Assembly: GCA_026398235.1 (NCBI GenBank)
Contig: JAPLTE010000078.1
Span: 1-41,414 of the forward strand
From: Verrucomicrobiota bacterium
GTDB taxonomy: Bacteria > Verrucomicrobiota > Verrucomicrobiia > Chthoniobacterales > Chthoniobacteraceae
Direction: 5' to 3'
Length of the DNA stretch: 41,414 nt
This document shows positions 14,741-21,965 of this stretch, one piece after another. Position 1 is the first letter of the stretch; each line of letters begins with the position of its first letter. The notes under the pieces are model-generated. The model was not told the origin of the DNA. It saw nothing but the letters and a program-made list of their open reading frames with translations, and ran no database searches. A program made the translations under genes and the position numbers.

Positions 14741-16135
14741 ATGAAGATATTGATGGCGAGCACGGAAATGGCGCCCCTGGCGCGAACGGGTGGTCTCGGC
14801 GACGTGATTGAGGCGCTTTCCCTGGAACTTCAGAGGCGTGGGCATGAAGTGAGCGTGGTGTTGCCCCTTTACCGGAGCATCCGCGAAAACACGGCGCTGA
14901 AAATCAAGAGCACCGGCGTGGAAGTGACGGTGAACGTCGGCAGCAAACGCCTGGATGCGGAAATTTTCGAATGTGCCGCCCCCGATGGCGTGCAGGTTTT
15001 TCTCGTGCGCCGGGACGAATATTTTGATCGCACTGGCATTTACGGGTCCGACGGCCGCAGCTACGACGACAACGCCGAGCGGTTCGTCTATTTCTCCCGT
15101 GCCGTGGTGGAACTCGCCCGCCATATGGACCCCGCCCCGGATGTGCTCCACGCCCACGATTGGCAATCGGCGCTCGTCCCCGCATTTGTCAAGGAACGCG
15201 GACTGCCGTTTGGCACCGTGCTGACGATCCATAATCTCGCCTACCAGGGGAGCTTCTGGGGAGTCGATTTCGGGCTCACCAACCTGCCTGGCCACTATTT
15301 CAGCGAGAACGGCGTGGAATTCCACGGGCGGCTCAATTTCCTCAAGGGGGGGATCGTATTTGCAGACACCGTCACGACCGTCAGCGAGCGCTACTCCCGC
15401 GACATCCAGACGCCGGAAGCCGGTTGCGGCCTCGATGGCGTGCTCCGGGCCAACGCAGGAAAGCTCGTCGGCATTCTCAATGGCGCGGATTATTCGATCT
15501 GGAATCCGGCCACCGACAAATCGATCCCGGCCCAGTATTCGCCCACAGGCCTCGAAGGCAAAGCGTGCTGCCGCAAAGCGCTTTTGGAAGAACTCGGGCT
15601 CGCCCCCGACCCGCGCGGCCCGGTGTTCTCTATGATTAGCCGCCTTGCGCAGCAAAAAGGGATCGACCTGCTCATCCCGCTGCTCGATCGCCTGCTCTCC
15701 GACGACGTGCGGCTCATTATGCTGGGCGAAGGGGAGGAAACCTTCGAGCGCGAATTGATGGTCGCCGCCCGCAAATATCCCGGCAAATTTGTTTTTCAGA
15801 AAGGGTTCGACGATGCCCTCGCACATCGGATTGACGCCGGAGCGGATGTCATGTTCATCCCCTCGCATTTCGAGCCCTGCGGCATGACGGCGATGTACAC
15901 CCTCAAATACGGCACGCTCCCCGTGGCGCGCATCACCGGCGGCCTGCATCAAATCATCCAGGATTACGATCCGACCCAAATCAAATCATCCAGGATTACG
16001 ATCCGACCCAAGGCACAGGCAACGGCTTTGTCTTCTACGACGAAACGCCCGAAGCGTTCTGGGACGCGATTGGACGCGCGAAGAAAGTCTTCACCGACCG
16101 CAAAGCATGGGAAGCCCTCATGGCACGCGCAATGA
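14741..16135 (+). CDS. glgA: Glycogen synthase GT5, frame broken by a 32-bp duplication
   Basis: ADP-glucose-type glycogen synthase. The N-terminus MKILMASTEMAPLARTGGLG is diagnostic of GT5, although the usual Lys of K-x-GGL is Arg (R15). Further GlgA motifs are HAHDWQSALVP, LTIHNLAYQGSFWG, VTTVSERYS, ILNGADYSIWNP, SRLAQQKGIDLL and SHFEPCGMTAMY. After ITGGLHQIIQDYDPTQ the frame is lost because a 32-bp segment (15948-15979) is repeated in tandem. The last 40-odd residues of the readable frame are therefore spurious. With one copy removed, the frame continues to TAG at 16219-16221 and gives 482 residues, a normal GlgA length. It is divergent from the PTS IIA gene and followed by an EamA exporter. 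Confidence 0.92.
   Translation: MKILMASTEMAPLARTGGLGDVIEALSLELQRRGHEVSVVLPLYRSIRENTALKIKSTGVEVTVNVGSKRLDAEIFECAAPDGVQVFLVRRDEYFDRTGIYGSDGRSYDDNAERFVYFSRAVVELARHMDPAPDVLHAHDWQSALVPAFVKERGLPFGTVLTIHNLAYQGSFWGVDFGLTNLPGHYFSENGVEFHGRLNFLKGGIVFADTVTTVSERYSRDIQTPEAGCGLDGVLRANAGKLVGILNGADYSIWNPATDKSIPAQYSPTGLEGKACCRKALLEELGLAPDPRGPVFSMISRLAQQKGIDLLIPLLDRLLSDDVRLIMLGEGEETFERELMVAARKYPGKFVFQKGFDDALAHRIDAGADVMFIPSHFEPCGMTAMYTLKYGTLPVARITGGLHQIIQDYDPTQIKSSRITIRPKAQATALSSTTKRPKRSGTRLDARRKSSPTAKHGKPSWHAQ
15948..16011. repeat. Exact 32-bp tandem duplication inside glgA
   Basis: Positions 15948-15979 and 15980-16011 are identical and directly adjacent. Each copy encodes HQIIQDYDPTQ. Thirty-two is not a multiple of three, so the duplication shifts the frame of glgA. 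It may be a recent slip in the organism or an assembly error. Confidence 0.97.
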
Positions 16136-16221
16136 AAGCGGATTTCTCCTGGCCCGCCGCAGCGGAGAAATACGAAAGGGTGTACAAGGCCGTCACCAAG
16201 CATTTGCCGAAACGAAAATAG
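15982..16221 (+). pseudogene. glgA: Out-of-frame C-terminus of GT5 glgA
   Basis: From the second copy of the 32-bp repeat this phase reads QIIQDYDPTQGTGNGFVFYD, then ETPEAFWDAIGRAKKVF. It ends ADFSWPAAAEKYERVYKAV and THLPKRK-like residues before TAG at 16219-16221. TGNGFVF and the DFSW-AAKYEKVY pattern are the standard GlgA C-terminus. The segment is the true end of the gene, displaced by two bases of phase. Confidence 0.92.
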
Positions 16222-16243
16222 GGCGTCGGCCTTTGAATAAAGG

Positions 16244-17119
16244 ATGAAATCCTCCGGCGCAATGTTCGCCTTGCTCGCTGCCGTGCTGTTTGGGGTGGGG
16301 ACGCCGCTCATCAAATTGCGGTTCTCTGCGGTCGATCCGATTTTGCTCGCGGCCTTGATCAATCTCGGCGCGGCGCTGGGGGTGGCGGTGATGACGCGCA
16401 TTCCGTGGCGGCTCGGCAACCTCACCCTGCCTTCCAACCGGCTGCCGTTCGCGGGGTCAATCGTGTGCGGCGGCGTCCTCGCCCCGGCGCTGCTGGTGTG
16501 GGGCATCGCGCATGCGCCCGGCTCGGCGGCGGCGTTGCTCTTGAATCTGGAGGCGGCATTCACGGCGTTGATCGCCTGGGTGTTTTTTCGCGAATCGATC
16601 GGGCCCCGTTTTGTGATCGGCCTTGTGCTGGTCACGTTGGGCGGAGTGCTCGTGTCCGCGAACGCAGGGAGCGGTCCGGGGCGCATTCTCGCGGGGTTGG
16701 CTATTGCCGCGTCGTGCCTGGGTTGGGCGATCGACAATAATTGCACCGCGCGATTGCGCGAAGTGCCGCCCGCGCAATTTTCGCTTTGGAAAGGGCTCAT
16801 TGCAGCGGTGGCTTTATTCGCTTTCTGCGCGGGACGAGGAATGCCGCTCATCGGCTGGCGCATCATGGGCGAGGCGATTCTTTTGGGGGCATGCTGCCAC
16901 GGGTTGGCGCTGTTGGTTTTTGTGACGGCACTTCAACGCCTCGGCGCGGGTCGCACCGCCGCTTATTTCGCCGCCGCTCCCTTTGTGGGGGCCGCCGCTT
17001 CAGTGGCACTTTTGGGCGAGGCAGTCACACCTGCGCTGGCCGTTGCCGCCGGGCTCATGGCGACGGGAGTTGCTGCGCTCCTGACTGAACCGCACCCGCC
17101 AGCGATCGTGCCGAGCTAA
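16244..17119 (+). CDS. EamA/DMT-family transporter
   Basis: A 291-residue hydrophobic protein with about ten membrane segments arranged as two EamA repeats, typical of drug/metabolite exporters. The first repeat starts MKSSGAMFALLAAVLFGVGT. Family features include SAAALLLNLEAAFTALIAWVF and RESIGPRFVIGLVLVTLGG in the first half, and AAYFAAAPFVGAAASVALLG in the second. The substrate cannot be told from sequence. It starts 22 bp after the glgA stop, so it may be cotranscribed. Its TAA stop overlaps the TAG stop of the convergent FHA gene by four bases (17116-17119). Confidence 0.85.
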   Translation: MKSSGAMFALLAAVLFGVGTPLIKLRFSAVDPILLAALINLGAALGVAVMTRIPWRLGNLTLPSNRLPFAGSIVCGGVLAPALLVWGIAHAPGSAAALLLNLEAAFTALIAWVFFRESIGPRFVIGLVLVTLGGVLVSANAGSGPGRILAGLAIAASCLGWAIDNNCTARLREVPPAQFSLWKGLIAAVALFAFCAGRGMPLIGWRIMGEAILLGACCHGLALLVFVTALQRLGAGRTAAYFAAAPFVGAAASVALLGEAVTPALAVAAGLMATGVAALLTEPHPPAIVPS

Positions 17120-19698
17120 ATCAACCCGAGTTGCCCCTTAAATATCCAGATCAGCGCTTTGACCCCGAGTTCCAGCAGGTTGAACGGTTTGGCGATGAAA
17201 TCGTTGCCGCCGCTTAAGCTCGATTGAACGCGATTCTGCACCGTGACCGCCCCCGTGATGAACACGACTGGCGTCTTTTTGTAGTCGGGCAATTTGCGCA
17301 ACCGCGTGCAAAGCTCAAACCCGTTCATGTCCGGCAGGCCGACATCGATAAAGATGAGGTCGAACTTTTTCTCGATCACCACGGCCAGCGTGGTTTTGGA
17401 ATCCTCGGCGCAAATGACCCGCAGATTGACCGCTTCAATCGCCCCACGGATCGTCTTGCGCGCATCTGAATCGTCATCCACGGCAATGATGTTCGCCGAA
17501 TACGGTTCGCGGGTGCGGAACAGGTTTTTTTCATCCAAAAGCGTGACCAGGAAATCGATCGATTGACTGACCGTGCGCAGCGAGGACGGATTGATCTGAC
17601 CGGGGATCTTCATGAGGTCCTCAATCAACGTCTCCAGCGCAAGCGCAAGCGTGGAGACGGCAGTGAGGTTCGCCTTGGAAGTTTGCTGGGTGAGTTCTTG
17701 AAGGTCCGCCAATAGCTGGTCGAGCAATTGTGTCTCACCCTGATTTTTAATAAAAGCATGCAGGCAGCGGCGCATCCCGTTCAGCGTTTCGGGAGCGGTT
17801 TCCACGATGGCTTTGAGCAAAGTGCCGTCCATGTCGAACTTGAGTGTGGTGGAATTCCTCACGCGCGGATGCAAGGCTGGCGATTGGACGGTGGGAAGAA
17901 TCGGTTTCGCAATTTGAATGAGGGACGCTTTTGGGTCGTTGGGGGAGGGGGCATCGTCGCGCATCAGCGAAAGAGCGGGCGGTTTTGGACGGGAGAGGGG
18001 CTCGCTATAGGTGGGCATTTTCGCCGCAAGCAACTCTTCGTTGCGCGGCTTCTCGGCGGCCGGATGAGCGGCAGCATTGCGCAGAGCATCGCGCTCGAGG
18101 GTAAGCGCAGCAATCTGGCCCTGAGCTTCTGTGAGGGCGGTCTTGAGTGCGTCGCGCGCCTCGGTGAGGGCGTCGATCCGGCTTTGCGCCTCGGCGGAAG
18201 CGGAGGCTTGCAAGGCATCCCGCTCTTTAGTGAGCGCCTCAATTATGCTTTGCGCTTCAGTTGAGGAACTCTGGAAGGCGTCCCGCTCTCGGGTGAGGGC
18301 ATCGATCCGGCTTTGCGCCTCGGCGGAAGCGGAGGCTTGCAAGGCATCCCGCTCTTTAGTGAGCGCCTCAATTGTGCTTTGGGCTCCTTTGGTGAGGGCC
18401 TCGATTTTGGTTTGGGCCTCGTCGACGGCGGTCTGTAACGCTTGCCGCTCTTGGGTTTGGGTAGAGATCCGGTCTTGTGCCTCGACCAAAGAAGCCTGCA
18501 AAACGTCCCGTTCATTGGTGAGAAGCTGAATCCGGCTTTGCGCCTCGGTGGAGGAAGCTTTCAGCTCATCCCGTTCCTTTGCGAGGGCCTCCATTCGGCT
18601 TTGGGCCTCGGCAGCGGAAGCTTGCAGCGCGTCCCGTTCTTTGATGAGTGCCTCGATTCGGCATTGCGCGTCGGCAGCGGAAGCTTGCAACAGATCCCGT
18701 TCTTTTGCGACTGCGCTGGCTCGGCTTTCGGCTTCGACGCAAGCAGCCTGCAAAGCATCGCGTTCCTTGGTGAGGGCGTCCATTTGGGCTTGCTTCTCAG
18801 CAGAGGAGGACGTTTTGACGACCTCGAGCTTTTGGGCAAGAGCCTCAAGTTGGGCCTGAGCTTCGGCGGAGGAAGCCTGCAACGCCTCTCGAGCGGTTTT
18901 GAGCGCCTGTTCGGAGGCAGTAGTTCGAGCGATTTCCGACTCGATTTTTTCGCCAAGCTCGCGCGCTTTCGTCTCGGCTTTTTCGCTCCGGGCGGTTGCC
19001 TCCTGGAGTTGGGTGGAAAGTTGTTTGTTGTGAAAATCGAGGCTCTCCCGTTCTTTGAGCAGCGCTTCCATTTTGGCCTGTTGCTCTTGGAGTTGAGCGG
19101 CAAGCGCTTTCACTGCCGCATCCGCTTCGGGGGCGGCGGGCAGGGGATCGATCCGGTATTCGAGTTTGAAAACGCCTTCCACCGCGCCGAACTGGATATG
19201 GTCGCCGTCGTTGACTTCGGCTTCGATGATGGAGTGCCCGTTGATAAGGGTTTTGTTGGTCGAGTCGAGATCCTTCAGCCGGTATTTGCCGCGCACAATG
19301 GCGAACTGGGCGTGATGCCCGGAAATCGACGGCTCCTGGATGCGCACCGTGTTGTCCGATTTCCAGCCAACCGTCACCAGCGGGCCTTCACACCGGAAGA
19401 CGGTTTCCCCTTGCCCGGGGATATTCAGGATGAGGCGGCCACGCAAGGTTGCCTCAGCCTGCATCGCGGCAGGCGGGGAATGGAGCCGGAAAATGGTCTC
19501 GACATTCCCAAACCGGATCGAATCCCCGTCCTGAATCTCGGCTTCAGTCACGGCAACACCGTTGAGCCAACATTTATTGGCGGAGCCGAGATCGCGCACC
19601 CGGTATTTTTCCCCTTCGCAAACGATTTCCGCGTGAGTCTGGGAAACCGAGGAATCCTTTAGCGTAATCATGTTGTCGGAAGCCCATCCGATACTCAC
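17116..19698 (-). CDS. FHA-FHA-coiled-coil-receiver protein
   Basis: An 860-residue multidomain signalling protein. Two forkhead-associated domains lie at about 1-73 and 87-181. Each keeps the Ser-x-x-His and Asn-Gly positions (SSVSQTHAEI and NKCWLNG; PSISGHHAQF and NKTLING). In both, the Arg of the usual GR motif is Trp (SIGWASDN, TVGWKSDN). A long Glu/Ala/Ser coiled coil follows (about 190-560) with reiterated LTKERDALQAS and AEAQSRIEA. A helical stretch, about 630-730, separates it from a C-terminal receiver (735-860) with D785 in IFIDVGLPDMNG and K837 in FIAKPF. The only in-frame start is GTG at 19698, which leaves the first FHA without its first strand. In-frame coding-like residues (SSSGVVAHELSGKNP) continue upstream to a TAA. 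It is the last gene of a unit with the ABC transporter. Confidence 0.82.
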   Translation of the reverse strand: MSIGWASDNMITLKDSSVSQTHAEIVCEGEKYRVRDLGSANKCWLNGVAVTEAEIQDGDSIRFGNVETIFRLHSPPAAMQAEATLRGRLILNIPGQGETVFRCEGPLVTVGWKSDNTVRIQEPSISGHHAQFAIVRGKYRLKDLDSTNKTLINGHSIIEAEVNDGDHIQFGAVEGVFKLEYRIDPLPAAPEADAAVKALAAQLQEQQAKMEALLKERESLDFHNKQLSTQLQEATARSEKAETKARELGEKIESEIARTTASEQALKTAREALQASSAEAQAQLEALAQKLEVVKTSSSAEKQAQMDALTKERDALQAACVEAESRASAVAKERDLLQASAADAQCRIEALIKERDALQASAAEAQSRMEALAKERDELKASSTEAQSRIQLLTNERDVLQASLVEAQDRISTQTQERQALQTAVDEAQTKIEALTKGAQSTIEALTKERDALQASASAEAQSRIDALTRERDAFQSSSTEAQSIIEALTKERDALQASASAEAQSRIDALTEARDALKTALTEAQGQIAALTLERDALRNAAAHPAAEKPRNEELLAAKMPTYSEPLSRPKPPALSLMRDDAPSPNDPKASLIQIAKPILPTVQSPALHPRVRNSTTLKFDMDGTLLKAIVETAPETLNGMRRCLHAFIKNQGETQLLDQLLADLQELTQQTSKANLTAVSTLALALETLIEDLMKIPGQINPSSLRTVSQSIDFLVTLLDEKNLFRTREPYSANIIAVDDDSDARKTIRGAIEAVNLRVICAEDSKTTLAVVIEKKFDLIFIDVGLPDMNGFELCTRLRKLPDYKKTPVVFITGAVTVQNRVQSSLSGGNDFIAKPFNLLELGVKALIWIFKGQLGLI
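18173..18373. repeat. Direct repeats of 72 bp within the coiled-coil coding region
   Basis: Positions 18173-18244 and 18302-18373 are identical over 72 bases, with a 129-base (43-codon) period. They encode the reiterated coiled-coil segment with AEAQSRIDA and LTKERDALQAS. Period and identity suggest recent internal duplication that kept the frame. Confidence 0.9.
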
Positions 19699-19782
19699 GG
19701 GATTTTTCCCGGAAAGTTCGTGGGCGACAACCCCGGAAGAGCTACCGGGATCTTAGCATTCGGGAAAACATACGAAAGCAGT

Positions 19783-21561
19783 TTATATGCCGTAAGGTTT
19801 CCAAGCAACCCCCAACCGTGCGATCTTGCATCCGAAAAGCGTCAACAGGAGACCCAGAACGATCTGTGAGCTGAGAATGAGCATGCATAAAAACGGCGGG
19901 CTTAACGTGAGGGGCGTCACCACTTGGAGTGCTTCGTAAAACCGCGTTCCTTGCATGGATTGGAGGTAGGCGCTCGCGCCCCAATAAAGCGTTCCCAGCG
20001 GGCGGACGATCCAACTGAGCGTCTCCGGGGGCGAGAGCACCGCGCCGGAAAGGGGTAATTGCAAAACGGCGATGCAAAGGCAGACGGGCAGGCTCCTCCA
20101 TGAGGTTCGGGTAAGGCTGGAGACCGCCAGGCAAAGCGAAGTCAAGGCGGCGTTGACCAGGGTGAGCACGGCGATTTGCATCCAGAGCTGGCCCGGCAAG
20201 CGGCAGACGGTTTGGACATACCAACCCATCCAGGCCCCCTGCACCAACACCCACGGGAACAGGAAAAGCACTTTGCTTGCGACATAGGCCAAAGGGCGTA
20301 ACCCGCGCTGTTTCTCGCGCTCGAACGCCATGCGCTCCCCTGAGATCTCGCGTGCCGCATTCTGGGAGGCCATAAAGGCGAGGAGCAACGCTTGGGCCAT
20401 CGCCAGCCCCGCGACCAGCCCGACTCCATGGGAGGCGTTCACCGCGAAAACAGCGTTTTCCTTGAGTTGCTCGGCGACGTTGCCCTTGAGCTGTTGCGAA
20501 AATTCCTGGAGGCGGGTCAGATCGCCCGTTGCGAAGAACGCCGCCGCCCAAGGCAATCCAAACAGAAGCGCAAGCTGCATGCCCAACACGGGAGGATTGC
20601 GCCAGGCCAGCAGCCATCGGCGTTGGAGCAACGTGGAGCATTGGGAGAATGCGCCCGGCACTCGCGGCAGTTGCTCCGGTTTGACTTCCCTTGCAGAGGG
20701 GGCGGGTTCCTCTCGGTTTTCGGAAAGGTTGTGCTCTTTGGGCGGACGGTACGGTTGGCCGTGTTTGATCCAGGAGCGATGCCAATCGTCCGGTCGCCGG
20801 GTGGCGAGCTGGGTATAGAGTTCCTTTGCCGAGGGAAGCGCGAAATAGTGCGTCAAAAAATCCGGCGGGCCGTGGAACGCGAGCTGGCCGCCGTGCAACA
20901 CCATCACCGAGTCGTAAATGTCCAGGTCCCCAAGATTATGGGTGACATGGACCACGCTGAGGGATTCCTTGGAAGCAATCGTGCGCAGGAGATGGGTAAA
21001 CTCGCCCTCCGTTTTGGGATCGCAGGCTGCGGCGGACTCATCGCAGAGCAGCAGAGCCGGGGAGCCGGCGAGTTCTGTCGCGAGATCCAGGCGCCGCCGC
21101 TCAACGGCGTTCAGCGCATCGGGATGGCGATCCGCCAGCGAGCCCAGCTCCACTTTTTCGAGCAAAGCCGCAGCCTGTTCGCGGCAACTTGTGGCCCCCA
21201 TGCCCGCCACACGCAGGCGCAAAGCCATTTGCACCTGCTCGGTTGCTGTGAGCAGATGCTGCTCGTGGGAGGCGGAATGCAACTCCTGCGGTAAATAAGC
21301 GACTGCCGGTCGCGCTCGCAAAGGGGCCCCGTTGGGATCGGTCCAAACCAGTTTGCCAAAAGTGGGCCTGCGTATGCCGGCCAGCAGCTTTAATAACGTG
21401 CTCTTGCCCGAACCGGGAGCGCCGACCAGCGCCACAAGCTCACCCGGAGCAAACACCGCATTCACATCCCCCACCAAAACCAGTTCTTGCGGTTTTGCCG
21501 AGATCAAGAGGGAAACATCGTGAAGTTCGAGCACGCCCCCAAGAGTGCTTGAACCACGCAT
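19783..21561 (-). CDS. ABCG-type ABC transporter, fused ATPase and permease
   Basis: A 592-residue half-transporter with an N-terminal ATPase and a C-terminal ABC-2 type membrane domain, the order seen in ABCG proteins and Rv1747. The ATPase has Walker A GAPGSGKST, a Q-loop in AYLPQE, Walker B LLLCDES with the catalytic Glu, and an H-loop in VVHVTHNLG. The signature motif is degenerate: where ABCG proteins read SGGERKR, this has NAVERRR. A linker of about 80 residues rich in Pro and Glu leads to about six membrane segments. The ATG at 21561 is chosen; TTG at 21570 is possible. It lies between the small membrane gene (21593) and the FHA gene (19698). The substrate is unknown. Confidence 0.87.
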   Translation of the reverse strand: MRGSSTLGGVLELHDVSLLISAKPQELVLVGDVNAVFAPGELVALVGAPGSGKSTLLKLLAGIRRPTFGKLVWTDPNGAPLRARPAVAYLPQELHSASHEQHLLTATEQVQMALRLRVAGMGATSCREQAAALLEKVELGSLADRHPDALNAVERRRLDLATELAGSPALLLCDESAAACDPKTEGEFTHLLRTIASKESLSVVHVTHNLGDLDIYDSVMVLHGGQLAFHGPPDFLTHYFALPSAKELYTQLATRRPDDWHRSWIKHGQPYRPPKEHNLSENREEPAPSAREVKPEQLPRVPGAFSQCSTLLQRRWLLAWRNPPVLGMQLALLFGLPWAAAFFATGDLTRLQEFSQQLKGNVAEQLKENAVFAVNASHGVGLVAGLAMAQALLLAFMASQNAAREISGERMAFEREKQRGLRPLAYVASKVLFLFPWVLVQGAWMGWYVQTVCRLPGQLWMQIAVLTLVNAALTSLCLAVSSLTRTSWRSLPVCLCIAVLQLPLSGAVLSPPETLSWIVRPLGTLYWGASAYLQSMQGTRFYEALQVVTPLTLSPPFLCMLILSSQIVLGLLLTLFGCKIARLGVAWKPYGI

Positions 21562-21592
21562 CAAGCGCAAGTCTTCCTATCCGTGCGACAGT

Positions 21593-21877
21593 TCAAATCC
21601 CCGCTGCTTGCCCTGTCGGTTCCGTCCCGTTTTCCGGCCGTGCCTGAACGTCTTCGGCCATCTTGTAAACGCCATACAACAGAACGGTCGGTTTGAGGAC
21701 CAACAAAATGAGCCGCGCAATGGCGCTCATCAGCAGGCGCAAAGGAAGCTGGGCGATCAGAAACCCCACACAGAGGCTTGCGATGGCGGCTTCCCCAGGG
21801 TGCTCCCGGATGGTTGTTTCCGCCTTGGCCATCGCTTCCACGCACTGGGGGCACATCGACTTTTCCTTAGTCTCCAT
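21593..21877 (-). CDS. Small CxxC membrane protein leading the ABC-FHA unit
   Basis: A 94-residue protein I cannot assign to a family. The N-terminus carries a CPQC motif (C9, C12) that could bind metal or be redox active. A helical segment and one long hydrophobic stretch follow (about residues 31-68), enough for one or two membrane spans. The C-terminus is polar. It ends 31 bp before the ATG of the ABC transporter on the same strand, so it is probably the first gene of a three-gene unit. It is divergent from the exonuclease gene (start 21966). No strong ribosome-binding site is visible. Confidence 0.7.
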   Translation of the reverse strand: METKEKSMCPQCVEAMAKAETTIREHPGEAAIASLCVGFLIAQLPLRLLMSAIARLILLVLKPTVLLYGVYKMAEDVQARPENGTEPTGQAAGI

Positions 21878-21965
21878 AACCGTACTTCGTGCCGATGCTT
21901 ACGGGCACGGGTGGGATCGCGCAAAAACATTTGTCGGCACCCCGCCCGGTGATTACCTTGACCGG

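Noticed and set aside
21560-21640. GTTCAAATCC resembling a tRNA T-arm
   Set aside because: No cloverleaf, acceptor stem or anticodon arm can be drawn around it, and it lies at the junction of two coding genes.
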